In this document: one piece after another, positions 29,001 to 35,530 of the stretch
Layout: each line of letters starts with the position of its first letter
How positions within the stretch are numbered: position 1 is the first letter of the stretch
Assembly (NCBI RefSeq): GCF_016741875.1
Contig: NZ_JAERRF010000009.1
Location: 248,001 to 312,000, forward strand
DNA: 64,000 nucleotides
DNA from: Streptomyces coffeae
GTDB taxonomy: Bacteria > Actinomycetota > Actinomycetes > Streptomycetales > Streptomycetaceae
Reading direction: 5' to 3'
Made by a program: the position numbers and the translations under genes
The notes under the pieces: generated by a model
The model's database searches: none
What the model was told of the DNA's origin: nothing
What the model saw: the letters and a program-made list of their open reading frames with translations, nothing else

Positions 29001-31189
29001 CCGTAGCGGTGCGCACCCCGGCCGACACCACCGACCGGCTCGCGATCTTCCTCTCGCTGCGGCCCGGCACCGACCGGGCCGGGACCCTGGCGGAGATCGC
29101 GGGGAAGGTCACCGCGCAGACCGGAGTGCGGCCCGGCCATCTCGTGCCGGTGGCCTCCGGCGACATCCCCAAGACCGAGATCGGCAAGATCCAGCGGGCG
29201 GCGCTGCGTTCCCGCTTCGCCGCCGGGGCGTACGCGGAGGTGATCCGGGAGACGGATCTGCTGCTGGGCAACGAGCGGACGGTGCCCCACTGGTTCCACC
29301 GGCCGGTCTGGCAGCGGGCCGGCGCCCCGGCCGGGGACCCGGACCGGTTCGCCGAGGGTCACACCCTGGTGCTCGCCGACCCCGGCCGCTCCGTGGCGGG
29401 CCGGCTCGCCGCCCTGATCACCGGGGCCGGCGGCCGGTGCACGGTCCTGGAGGACCCCGCGCTGTTCGCGGCGGCCGCCGGCGCGGCGCGCCGGGTCGTC
29501 GACCTCACCCGGGTCGGTGCCGCACCTACGGATCCGCTGGACGCCGGGGCTGCGCTCCGTCAAGTCCGCGCCGTGGGCGACCTGGTGAGCGCGCTGGCCA
29601 CCCGGCACGAAACCAACAGCCCGGTGGAGCTGGAGATCGCCGCGACCGGCAGCGCGGCCCTGTCCGGAGAGGAGCCCGCCGCCCCGTGCGGCGCCGCGGC
29701 CGCCGCGGTGCTGCGCAGCGCGGCCCAGGAACTCCCCTGGCTGACCACGCGATGGACGGACGTGGAGTCCGGCGACGGCACGGCCGAGGCGCTGTTCCGG
29801 GAGCTGTCCACGGTGTCGGCGGAGTCCGACGTCGTGCTGCGCGGCGGTGAGCGCCACGTCCGCCGCCTGGCGGAGGCGGAGCCTCCCGCGCGGGGCGACG
29901 CGGCGGTCGAACCGCCCGTACGCGAGGGCGGGCACCATCTGGTCACCGGCGGTCTGGGCGGGGTCGGCGCCGAGCTGGCCCGGCATCTGCTCACCCGTCA
30001 CCGGGCCCGGCTCACCCTGTTCGGCCGGACGCCGGTGGCGGACGACCCCGCCCGCGCCGCGGTGCTCCGGGAGCTGGGGGCACTGGGCGAGGTGCGGTAC
30101 CGCGTCGTGGACGTCACCGACCCGGAAGCGGTGCGCGGCGCGCTGGCGGAGGCGGGGCCGGTGGACGGCGTCTGGCATCTGGCGGGGCGCACCGCCGACC
30201 TGCCGGTGGCCGGGACGACGGAGCGGCAGTGGGCGGAGGTGCTCGCCGCCAAGACCACCGGCGCCACCGTCCTCACCGACGCCCTCCGCGACCGACCCGG
30301 CACCCTCTTCATCACCTTCTCCTCCGTCAACGGACACTTCGGCGGCGCCATGGCCGCCGCCTACTCCGCCGCCAACGCCTACCTCGACACCCTCACCACC
30401 CACCAACGCCAACTCGGCCTCCACGCCCACACCATCGCCTGGAGCATGTGGGACAACACCGGCATCAGCCACAACTACCCCCTCAAGGCCCTCACCGCCG
30501 CGAAGGGCTACCGCCCGCTCGCACCGCGCGAGGCCCTCGGCTCCCTGCCGGTGGCGCTCAGTCTCGGCGGACCGCATACGCTCGTCGGCCTGGACCCGAC
30601 GGCGCCCTTCGTCCGGGCCCGGCTGGCCGCCCCCGCCCGGCCGCTGCTGCGGCTCACGGGCTACACCACACCGCGCGAGGCCGCCGCACCGCATCCGGCC
30701 GGGACCCGGCCGGACAGCGTGCCGGACCACTTCGGCACCCCCGTACCCTGCACGGTCGTACCCGTGGAGGCGCTGCCCGGCGACGGCGCGGAGACGGCCG
30801 CGGGCGCCACCGCGGCGGCGCCCGGCGATGCGGACGGAACACGGCCCGGCGGGGCCGGAGCAGAGCTCGTACCCCCGCTCGTCGCCCTGTGGGGCGAGGT
30901 GCTGGAGACCGACGGCGTCGGACCGCACGACGACTTCTTCGCGCGCGGCGGGCACTCCATCCTCCTGGTCACCCTGCGCACCCTCATCGAACGCCGGCTG
31001 GGCCACCAGCCGGAGATCGCCGACCTGTTCACCCACCCCACCCCCGCCGCCCTGGCCGCCCATCTGGCGGGCCGGGAGCGCACCACGGCCACCTCATCGG
31101 AAGCCGATCAGCGCACCCGGCAGCGGCGCGTGCACCAGGCCCGCCGCCGGGCCGCCTCGATCCGGAAGGACACCCCTGACCATGGCTGA
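17099..31189 (+). CDS. Depsipeptide NRPS: C-A(Thr)-PCP / C-A-KR-PCP / C-A-KR-PCP (AntC-like, extended)
   Basis: 4,696 residues; ATG chosen for GAGGG 8 bases upstream. Module 1: C (HHILLDG at 148-154, likely acylates with the ACP-bound aminosalicylate), A (FDFSVWEIW; pocket read by alignment to GrsA as D-F-W-N-V-G-M-V-H-K, threonine), PCP Ser 1035. Module 2: C (HHIVADG about 1222), a short A-subdomain-like piece (about 1548-1649), an alpha-keto-acid-type A domain (TSGSTGLPK about 1883, PKTEIGK about 2229), KR (about 2496-2721, TGGLGGVG, serine in FSSVNGHFGG, tyrosine in AAAYSAAN), PCP Ser 2844. Module 3 repeats this order: C His 3033, A about 3515-4063, KR about 4278-4501, PCP Ser 4620. A-KR modules activate 2-oxo acids and reduce them to hydroxy acids that form esters. 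Its stop overlaps the PKS start (ATGGCTGA). It matches antimycin AntC plus one extra keto-acid module. Confidence 0.95.
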   Translation: MSVPEDSVRPLSGAQEGIWFAQRLDPANAAYNTGEYTEIHGPVDTALFETALRRAIAEAETFGLRFTETEDGPRAHLAPASDRGTGADGHTWPLHRVDVSAEPDPRAAAEAWMRADLTTPIGLTEEPLFTEALFTVAPDRFLWYQRAHHILLDGYGYTLIARRVAEIYSALEAGQDPGRGFPSLTRLLDEETAYRDSGRLAEDRAFWTARFADAPRPVSLAEGTAPPSAAALRGATTLSAADAERLTATAAQLGAGRAELFLAAAAAYVHRVTGAEDIVLGVPCMNRSGSAALRTPGVVSNVLPLRVTVRPGTSPARLIGEVAAELRAVRAHQRYRAEELRRDLNLLRGDRRLYGPVVNLVPFDNEPHFGAYRSTFHHLSGGPVEDLTVTLRPGSGGSGLHIAFAANPRLYTEEELAGHQDRFLSLLGQFTEAASTAQDAEHTGLEPDVAGLSLLLPGEDPGYAAAPDPSPARDATLPARFEAQAARTPGATAVTYEGTALTYAELNARANRIARLLVARGAGPGGVVALALPRSAELVTALLAVLKSGAAYLPLDPGYPAERIRTVTEDARPTLLVTDAGTASALPDTGADTIVLGDPDAERDLAGHSPADLADGDLRAPLTPHNTAYIIHTSGSTGRPKGVVIPHANVVRLFETSAGLFSFGPDDVWTLFHSYAFDFSVWEIWGPLLHGGRLVVVPQPVTRAPDEFRSLLRRERVTVLNQTPSAFQQLIQADREAPGEPLALRYVVFGGEALEPAQLRPWAERYGDEAPVLVNMYGITETTVHVTFQRVTLALIGEDRPRSIIGTPLPDLRVYLLDHSLRPVPPGWTGEMYVSGPGLADGYLGRPDLTDERFVTDPFGPDGIRMYRTGDLARRLPDGTLEYAGRADQQVKIRGFRIEPGEIEAALTGHGDVARAAVVARPAGDGDGERMLVAYAVAAPGSAPDPSDLRGYLAERLPAHMVPGACVLLDALPLTANGKLDAEALPAPDFAAAAHGHAPVTEAQALLCRLYEEVLRLPEGTVGAHDDFFALGGHSLLATRLLTRLRAATGTDVPMAAVFTTPTPAEIAALLPESAPGTADRPPLVPTVRPEHVPLSHAQAGLWFLSRLEGPSATYNVPLVMRFDGPVDADALRAALADVTARHEALRTVFPDHDGSPYQWILPADHPAARPELRVHGPADEEQAAAVRLAAVRHAFDLGAEPPLRADLLRTVDGCVLVLVVHHIVADGWSLGPLARDLVAGYEARSAGRAPDWEPLPVQYADYALWQRALLGDEQDPASPAGHQLAFWRRTLAGLPEELDLPFDRARPGQPANSGDTVELRIDPALHRSVADLSRAHRCTPFMVFQAALAAVLTRCGAGTDIPLGTPAAGRGDEALEHLVGYFVNTLVLRTDTSGDPTFGELLERVRAADLAAHDHGDVPFERVVEHLNPARAVGRHPLFQVMLALQNAEDAHTEVEMAGSRVRLDPAGMGTARFDLMVSLSERWAPDGTADGVEGTLEYSTELFDRRTVERMAARLVRLLTGAVADPRLPLSTLPLLDAAEEAEWDGCAAACEQALLAADGVRECLVTVRHSTAGALEAIAHVVPGAPVDRARIAAAAWPTLPAGAGPLRVVLVSALPRTPDGALDRAALDALPVLDDALAATWQRVLAETPGTRTAAVVVCDSTPEPAGHLHLGGLPGAPGAVADADETLAAQDTHDDAAVGDAVLSLSHGPQPEPSPHAHLGQALRAAARGGGEVVYLRADGSEARQSYAELMAEASRMLGALRARGVRPGETVIFQFDDNEDFLPAFWACVAGGVTVLPMGVPESYQAPSPQLRKVEGIWQTLGRPRFLAGTLPAAGLRERAERQGWTDLEVLTADELRTGTSVGDWHEARPEEAALLLLTSGSTGLPKAVTVTHRMVLSRTAATRQCNGLTERETTFNWIPMDHVTGVVMFHIRDIVLGCRQIHAPTGWITEEPLRWLDVIDRWKATVTWAPNFAFGLVNEHVAAEPGRAWDLASLKLVMNAGEVVVPRVVRQWLLQLKPFGLDQTVMHPGWGMSETSSVVTDTSYSPTGPGAEDVYVSCGKPYPGFSMRVVDDRDRLLPEGRGGHLQVRGPSVTPGYHDNPEKNAESFTEDGWFRTGDLAFLRDGELYLTGRAKDVIIVNGVNHASHEIEAVVEETEGVLRSYTAAVAVRASAAAGTDDLAVIFCPAPGADERQLLTEIAGRVTREFGTAPAFVLPVAPAEIPKTEIGKVQRTLLRQRLEEGQFNDVIRRTDLLLGGDRTIPDWFHRPVWRREDAVHAAAPPAGGHTVVLADADGTVAKALEALLTADGCHVTVAAGPEDLGAGQPDRVVDRVIDLSLLDVPADGGELPRPDGTMAVVSRLAGIVAALAPRADEERRVSVEVVARHSAAVHDGEPVRPERGAALAVLKSAVQELPWLDGRWTDLGPADDAADGPEDAARTARSLYAEIARPATDPEVALRDGARWIRRLAPLPAPEAGDGPDAPVFTPGGHYLLTGGLGGVGTEMARHLLGECGARLTLLGRTPVADDPARAAVMRELGALGDVRYAVADITDPEAVRRALDGARTVYGELAGVLHLAGHFIESPLTETTQRQWAEVLAAKTTGATVLTDALRDRPGTLFITFSSVNGHFGGAMAAAYSAANAYLDTLTTHQRQLGLHAHTIAWSMWDNTGISHNYPHKALTRARGFRILGRRHGVRSLAVALRHGLPHVLVGLDPTAPWVRSHLAAPAEPLQQLTGYHVTAGTPDTGGTPDMPLPDALPDRFGTPVPCAVETLDALPLTPDGRPDRERLAGRSRSGAGTGERPATETEQAIAGVWCEVLGVDGVGRDNDFFALGGHSLLATRLVGRLRSVLGLELAVSDLFTAPTVAGLAARAERQGAQAANDVPARPPLVPVERPESVPLSLAQSRMWFLNRMEGPSPTYNIPLVLRFEGRLDAEVLRAALADVAARHEALRTLFPDDEGRPRQQVLAAGQARPDLLTSEIPARWLEEQIRSASRIGFDLGAELPLRAHLFHLTDAGSVLVLVVHHIAADGWSLTPLGRDLAHAYTTRTDGHTPNWTPLPVQYPDYTLWQHTLLGDENDPTSTAARQLHYWHTTLTGSPDQLPLPYDHPRPTQPSGEGRLVHRRLGADTHRALTDLARQRGATLFMALQAAWAAALTRAGAGTDIPLGTPWAGRDDEALADLVGFFVNTLVLRTDTSGDPAFAELLDSVRETDVAAQAHQDVPFDRVVEHLNPPRAAGRHPLFQVAMALQGAAGAAVRMGGEEVLPERPHAGAAKFDLILNVSERQEPDGAPGGLDVALEYSTDLFDAGTAEDLADLMCRIAESAADGPDLRLSALGGGAARTGQAAARAETAVRALGSVHDCAVLVRDSGLMVCAVPEGRLTDRQVTEAARRAVPAALPVRTVLVSALPRTAEGAVDTAVLESLPVLDEEAAAAWQARLAADPRVGEAAVRIEDTPAPAPRRVHLGNIPGGPAAGSVPAGASGTDAAADTGQPAAGTPSVVHGPELVPLDVTDLVTAMRRAAAGPGDVLHLRADGSEDRQTYAELAREASRGLHGLRALGLGPGDKVVLQLASIRDFVTGFWACALGGMVAVPLAVPPGGHTPGSAQATRLAGAWEALGRPLVLGSAGSGDAIAGLLGADRVVELGTLLDGPADEDWHTADPDELVLLMLTSGSTGQPKAVELRHRNILARTAGVIDLNGLTAEDPSFNWMPLDHVGGVVHVHIRDLVLGARQVHAPTPWVLEDPLRWLDALSRYRAASTWAPNFAYGLVVDHLATAAPDRAWDLSRLRMCLNAGEAVVPRVVRRFLTALAPHGLHGDAVQPVWGAAETCSGQTHAVLTLENTTDDDTLVNLGRPYPGCSIRITGEDGRVVPEGTVGHFQLRGPAVTDGYHRAPEHNAEAFTEDGWYDSGDLGFLRGGELTLTGRAKDTIIVNGHNLHPHDIEAVVEEHPAVERSFTAAVAVRTPADTTDRLAIFLSLRPGTDRAGTLAEIAGKVTAQTGVRPGHLVPVASGDIPKTEIGKIQRAALRSRFAAGAYAEVIRETDLLLGNERTVPHWFHRPVWQRAGAPAGDPDRFAEGHTLVLADPGRSVAGRLAALITGAGGRCTVLEDPALFAAAAGAARRVVDLTRVGAAPTDPLDAGAALRQVRAVGDLVSALATRHETNSPVELEIAATGSAALSGEEPAAPCGAAAAAVLRSAAQELPWLTTRWTDVESGDGTAEALFRELSTVSAESDVVLRGGERHVRRLAEAEPPARGDAAVEPPVREGGHHLVTGGLGGVGAELARHLLTRHRARLTLFGRTPVADDPARAAVLRELGALGEVRYRVVDVTDPEAVRGALAEAGPVDGVWHLAGRTADLPVAGTTERQWAEVLAAKTTGATVLTDALRDRPGTLFITFSSVNGHFGGAMAAAYSAANAYLDTLTTHQRQLGLHAHTIAWSMWDNTGISHNYPLKALTAAKGYRPLAPREALGSLPVALSLGGPHTLVGLDPTAPFVRARLAAPARPLLRLTGYTTPREAAAPHPAGTRPDSVPDHFGTPVPCTVVPVEALPGDGAETAAGATAAAPGDADGTRPGGAGAELVPPLVALWGEVLETDGVGPHDDFFARGGHSILLVTLRTLIERRLGHQPEIADLFTHPTPAALAAHLAGRERTTATSSEADQRTRQRRVHQARRRAASIRKDTPDHG
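24888..25162 (+). repeat. Near-identical KR segment, copy 1 of 2
   Basis: 275 bp inside the module 2 ketoreductase, covering the catalytic Ser-Tyr-Asn region. It is identical to 30222-30496 except at four positions I can see. The flanking KR sequence has diverged much more, so the tract looks homogenised by gene conversion. Confidence 0.9.
26215..26465 (+). other. G-poor, C-rich patch inside the module 3 condensation domain
   Basis: From the residue after HHIAADGWS to the start of the next block, codons end almost always in C and G is scarce on this strand, in contrast with the G-rich codons on both sides and with the matching part of the module 2 C domain (20790-20990). The encoded protein is a normal C-domain segment (LLGDENDPTS, YDHPRPTQ). 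The abrupt edges suggest a recombined block from another synthetase. Confidence 0.65.
30222..30496 (+). repeat. Near-identical KR segment, copy 2 of 2
   Basis: Partner of 24888-25162, 5,334 bp away in the same orientation, inside the module 3 ketoreductase. Both copies share the same C-ending codon style, unlike their surroundings and unlike the KR of the last NRPS gene. Confidence 0.9.
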
Positions 31190-34100
31190 GCCCATCGACC
31201 CGCAGACCCCCGGCGCGGCGGACGAGTTCGGCAGCATAGCGATCGTCGGCATGGCCGGGCGGTGGCCCGACGCGCCCGACATCGAGACGTTCTGGCGCAA
31301 TGTGGCCGCCGGGCACCGCAGCACCAAAACCATCCCGGACGACAAGTACCGCGCGGCGGGCGGCGACGAGGCCGGGCTGACCGACCCGAACCGCATCCGC
31401 CTCGCGTCCACCATCGACGACATCGAGCTGTTCGACGCGGACTTCTTCGGCTATGTGCCGAGCGAGGCCCAGCTCGTCGACCCCCAGCAGCGCATGTTCC
31501 TGGAGGTGTGCCACCACGCCCTGGAGAACGCCGGTTACGACCCGGCGCGCGGCGGCGGGCAGATCGGTGTGTACGCGGGCGTCAGCCAGAGCGAGTACTT
31601 CCTCGACCACATCCACCCCCGCTACGGCGACACCCCCGGCTCCCTGGAACTGCTCGCCGCCAAGGCCGGCAACGTGCCCGACGCGCTGACCATGCGCGTG
31701 TCGTACAAGCTGGGCCTGACCGGGCCGAGCGTATGTGTGCAGACCACCTGCTCCACCTCGCTGGTGGCCGTGCACATGGCCTGCCAGGAGCTGCTGAACT
31801 TCCGCTGCGACACTGCCCTGGCGGGCGGTTCCTCCCTCAACCCGGTGGCGTACCGCGGCTATCGCTACGTCGAGCAGGGCATCCTCTCCCCCGACGGTCA
31901 CACCCGCGCGTTCGACGCGGACGCCCGGGGCACCATCCGCGGCGACGCCGTCGCGGCCGTCGTGCTGCGCCGCCTGGAGGACGCGCTCGCCGACGGCGAC
32001 CGGATCTGGGCCGTCATCAAGGGCTCGGCGATCAACAACGACGGCACGCGCAAACCGGCGTTCAGCGCCCCCAGCCCGCAGGGCCAGACGGAGGTCATCA
32101 GGGAGGCGATCGCGGCCGCGGACGTCCCCGCGGACACCATCACCTATGTGGAGGCCCACGGCACCGGCACACCGGTCGGCGACCCCATCGAGGTCGCGGC
32201 GCTGACGGCCGCCTTCCGGGAGAAGACCGACCGCACCGGGTTCTGCGCCCTGGGCTCGGTGAAGTCGAACGTGGGCCACACCGACACGGCCGCCGGTGTC
32301 ACCGGGCTGATCAAGGTGGTGCTGTCGATGCGGAACCGCCGGATACCGGGCACCGTGGGGTTCCGTACGCCCAACCCCGCCATCGACTTCCCCGCCACGC
32401 CGTTCCGTGTGCACGGCGAGACCATCGACTGGGAGCCGCCCCAGGACGCCCCGCTGCGCGCCGGGATCAGCGCCTTCGGGGTGGGCGGCACCAACGCCCA
32501 TGTGATCGTCGAGGAACCGCCGCGGCCCGCGCCGCGCGCCGGGGACGACGGCTCCTGGCAGCTGCTGCGGTTGTCGGCCCGGACCCCCGAGGCGCTGGAC
32601 CAGCTCTCCGCCGGTCTGGCGGGCCAGTTGGCCGCCGAGCAGGCGCCGCCGCTCGCCGACGTCGCGCACACGCTGCGGACCGGACGCCGTGAACTTCCCT
32701 ACCGCCGCACCGTGGTGTGCCGCGAGGCGGCCGAGGCCGCCGAGGCGCTGCGGCACCCGGGCGGGGTCGCGGGCCCGGTCCCGGCCGGGGGCCGGCAGCT
32801 TGCCTTCCTGCTGCCCGGCGGCGGTGCGCAGTACCCCGGCATGGGCGCGGGGCTCTACCGCTCGGAGCCGGTGTTCCGGGACGCCATGGACCGCGCCTCC
32901 GCCGGTGTGCGGCCCCTGCTCGGTCATGAACTGACCGATCTGCTCTACCACCGGGACCCGGCGGACCTCCCGAGCGACGTCCCCTTCGACTTCCCCGCGC
33001 TGGTCGCGGTCGAACACGCGCTGGCCGCGCTCCTCGCCGAGCGGGGCGTACGGCCCTCCGCGCTGCTCGGGTTCTCACTCGGCGAGTACACCGCCGCCGT
33101 ACTGGCCGGAGTGATGTCTCTGGAGGACGCGCTCGGCCTGGTGAACCTGCGCGAGCGGCTGATGCTGCGGGCCGGTGGCGCCACGCTGAGCGTCTGGCTC
33201 GGCGAGGCCGCGCTGCGCCCGTATCTCGCCGACGGGCTCGCCCTGGACCTGGCGACGGTCAACTCCCCCGGCGCGTGCACGGTGTCCGGCACCGAGGACG
33301 CCGTGGGCGAGATGGAACGGCGGCTGACCGCCGACGGTGTGGAGTGCTCCCGGGTCCGGCTGGCCGCCGCACCGCATTCGCGTCTGCTCGACCCGGTGCT
33401 GGAGGAGTTCGCCACGGCGGTCCGCGCGGTCACCCTCAACGCCCCCGCCATCCCGTACGTCTCCAACCTCACCGGCACCTGGATCACCGCGGAGCAGGCG
33501 ACCGACCCCGCCTACTGGGTGCGGCACATGCGCGGCACCGTCCGGTTCACCGACGGTCTGGCCGCCCTCGCCGAGGCGGGCGACCCCGTGCTGCTCGAAT
33601 GCGGCCCCGGCCGTACCCTGGCCGGCTACGCGGTGGCCCGGCCCGGCGCTCCCGCCACCGCCGTGCCCGCGATGCGGCATGCCAAGGCGGCCCAAGTGGA
33701 CGATGAGCAAGCACTGTTGGAGGCGGTCGGCGGACTGTGGGCACTCGGCGTCGCGGCCGCGCCGGGCACCTCCCCGGGCGACGCCCGTCGGGTGCCGCTG
33801 CCCGGCTACCCCTTCGCCCGCACCCGGCACTGGATCGAGCGCGCGGCCCGGGGCACGGGCGAGCCCGTGGCCGCACCGCCGGCCCCGCGGGTCTTCCCCG
33901 TGAACCTCGCGGCCGAGGACGCCCAGCTGCGCGCCGCCGAGGAGCGCCTGCGTGCGAGCATGCCGGTCGACGAGGTGCCCGTGGACCTCCGCGAACTCCT
34001 CGACCGGCTGTGCGCCCTGCATGTGACGGACTATCTGCGCTCGCAAGGTGTCTCCACCGAGCCCGACGCCGTCCATGAGCGCGCCGATATCCATCGGACG

Positions 34101-35444
34101 CTGCGGACAGTGCCCGCCTACCGCAAGTTCGTCGACGCCCTGCTGCACATCCTCGAGGTGGACGGCATCGCCGAGAGCGAGGACGACCGGCTGCGCTTCA
34201 CCGGTGACGCGGGCGACGACGAGGAGATCGCCAAGGTCGAGCGGACGATCCGCGAGAACCACCCCGACTACCTCGCCGAACTGGACCTGATCGAGCACTG
34301 CCGGGCCCGTTACGGACAGGTGGTCAGCGGGCAGATCGCGGGCACCGAGGTGCTGCTGCCCGACGGTCGCTCCGACATCAGCCGACCGGTCGCCGAGAAG
34401 TGGGTGGAGGCCAGCGACATCGGGGTCTACCGCGATCTGATCGCCGAGACCGTCGCGCGGCTCGCCGCGCGGGTCTCCGGCCGTCCGGTGCGGATCCTGG
34501 AAGTCGGCGGCGGGCAGGGCGGCGTCACCTGGACCGTGGCCGGAGCGCTGCGGGACGTGCCACAGGTCGAGTACCGCTTCACCGACCTCGGCCGCGCCTT
34601 CGTCCTGGGCGCGCAGCGCCGCGCCGAGCAGGAAGGGCTGCACCACATGTCCTTCTCCACCCTGGACATCTCCCGGGACCCCGCCGGGCAGGACATCGAG
34701 ACCGGCGCCTGGGACATGGTGATCGCCTACAACGTGCTGCATGCCACGCCTGAGCTGCGGGCGACGCTGCGGAACGTACACGGGCTGCTCGCGCCGGGTG
34801 GCGCGCTGTTCCTGCTGGAGGCCAGCCGCGAACCCCGGTTCGCGGTGGCCACGGCGGGCCTGTTCGAGGGCTGGTGGTACTTCGAGGACGGGCTGCGCGA
34901 GCACACCCCGCTCGTCACGCCCGACGTCTGGCGCGGCCTGCTGGCCGAGACCGGATTCGGCAACGTCGCCTCCTACCCCGAGGTGCCGCAGGAGAAGTCC
35001 TTCACGGCGCACGCCCTGATCGTCGGCCAGCGGCCCGCCGATCAGGTCCCGGTCCCGGCGAGCCCGGCTCCGGCCGCCGGGACCGGGTCCGGGTCCGCCG
35101 GGAAGACGTTCAACCGCCGCCCGGCGCTGGCCAAGCCGTACGTCGAGCCGCGCACCGACCTGGAGCGGCGGGTCGCCGAGCACTGGCAGGAGGTGCTGGG
35201 CGTCGAACCGGTGGGCGCCGAGGACGGCTTCTTCGACCTCGGCGGCGACTCGCTGCTGGCTCTGCAACTGGTCACCCGGCTGCGCGACGAGCTGAAGGTG
35301 GAGCTGTCGGTCAAGCGGCTGCTGGAGCGGCTGACCGTGGCCGCCGTCGCGCAGGACATCGAGGCCGGGGCGTCCCGGTCCGACGACGGCCCGGCCGTGA
35401 TCCGCCGCAGCGCGCGCCGCGACGCTGCCCGCCAGCAGGGCTGA
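31182..35444 (+). CDS. Type I PKS module with C-methyltransferase (KS-AT-cMT-ACP), AntD-like
   Basis: 1,420 residues; ATG within the NRPS stop (8-base overlap). KS about 14-440 (TTCSTS, Cys 190; VEAHGTGTPVGDPIEV; SNVGHT), AT about 520-850 (LLPGGGAQYPGMG, GFSLGEY with Ser 632), methyltransferase about 1030-1300 (SAM motif LEVGGGQGGVTW near 1106, NVLHATPE, PGGALFLLEA), ACP with GGDSLLALQL (Ser 1357). There is no KR, DH or ER. It would add one two-carbon unit to the hydroxyacyl chain from the preceding NRPS and C-methylate it once or twice, giving the 2-methyl or gem-dimethyl beta-keto acyl unit seen in ring-expanded antimycins. The AT substrate, malonyl or methylmalonyl, is not certain. The missing ketoreduction could be supplied in trans by the SDR at 43089. 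Unlike antimycin AntD there is no TE here. Confidence 0.93.
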   Translation: MAEPIDPQTPGAADEFGSIAIVGMAGRWPDAPDIETFWRNVAAGHRSTKTIPDDKYRAAGGDEAGLTDPNRIRLASTIDDIELFDADFFGYVPSEAQLVDPQQRMFLEVCHHALENAGYDPARGGGQIGVYAGVSQSEYFLDHIHPRYGDTPGSLELLAAKAGNVPDALTMRVSYKLGLTGPSVCVQTTCSTSLVAVHMACQELLNFRCDTALAGGSSLNPVAYRGYRYVEQGILSPDGHTRAFDADARGTIRGDAVAAVVLRRLEDALADGDRIWAVIKGSAINNDGTRKPAFSAPSPQGQTEVIREAIAAADVPADTITYVEAHGTGTPVGDPIEVAALTAAFREKTDRTGFCALGSVKSNVGHTDTAAGVTGLIKVVLSMRNRRIPGTVGFRTPNPAIDFPATPFRVHGETIDWEPPQDAPLRAGISAFGVGGTNAHVIVEEPPRPAPRAGDDGSWQLLRLSARTPEALDQLSAGLAGQLAAEQAPPLADVAHTLRTGRRELPYRRTVVCREAAEAAEALRHPGGVAGPVPAGGRQLAFLLPGGGAQYPGMGAGLYRSEPVFRDAMDRASAGVRPLLGHELTDLLYHRDPADLPSDVPFDFPALVAVEHALAALLAERGVRPSALLGFSLGEYTAAVLAGVMSLEDALGLVNLRERLMLRAGGATLSVWLGEAALRPYLADGLALDLATVNSPGACTVSGTEDAVGEMERRLTADGVECSRVRLAAAPHSRLLDPVLEEFATAVRAVTLNAPAIPYVSNLTGTWITAEQATDPAYWVRHMRGTVRFTDGLAALAEAGDPVLLECGPGRTLAGYAVARPGAPATAVPAMRHAKAAQVDDEQALLEAVGGLWALGVAAAPGTSPGDARRVPLPGYPFARTRHWIERAARGTGEPVAAPPAPRVFPVNLAAEDAQLRAAEERLRASMPVDEVPVDLRELLDRLCALHVTDYLRSQGVSTEPDAVHERADIHRTLRTVPAYRKFVDALLHILEVDGIAESEDDRLRFTGDAGDDEEIAKVERTIRENHPDYLAELDLIEHCRARYGQVVSGQIAGTEVLLPDGRSDISRPVAEKWVEASDIGVYRDLIAETVARLAARVSGRPVRILEVGGGQGGVTWTVAGALRDVPQVEYRFTDLGRAFVLGAQRRAEQEGLHHMSFSTLDISRDPAGQDIETGAWDMVIAYNVLHATPELRATLRNVHGLLAPGGALFLLEASREPRFAVATAGLFEGWWYFEDGLREHTPLVTPDVWRGLLAETGFGNVASYPEVPQEKSFTAHALIVGQRPADQVPVPASPAPAAGTGSGSAGKTFNRRPALAKPYVEPRTDLERRVAEHWQEVLGVEPVGAEDGFFDLGGDSLLALQLVTRLRDELKVELSVKRLLERLTVAAVAQDIEAGASRSDDGPAVIRRSARRDAARQQG

Positions 35445-35455
35445 ACCCCCCGTCC

Positions 35456-35513
35456 GGCGGTGCGGGCGGCCCAGGGCCCCATTTGACAACGGACCCCAGC
35501 CGCCCGCACCGCC
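35456..35513. terminator. Large intercistronic hairpin between PKS and last NRPS gene
   Basis: GGCGGTGCGGGCGGC (35456-35470) pairs perfectly with 35499-35513, a 15-bp stem with a 28-base loop, beginning 12 bases after the PKS stop and ending 6 bases before the AGGAG of the next gene. A T-tract is lacking. It may be an attenuator, a partial terminator or a stability element that sets the ratio of PKS to final NRPS. Confidence 0.6.
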
Positions 35514-35530
35514 CTGTCCAGGAGTCCCGT

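Noticed and set aside
31182..35444. A trans-AT PKS
   Set aside because: An integrated AT with GFSLGEY is present, and no free-standing AT gene is seen.
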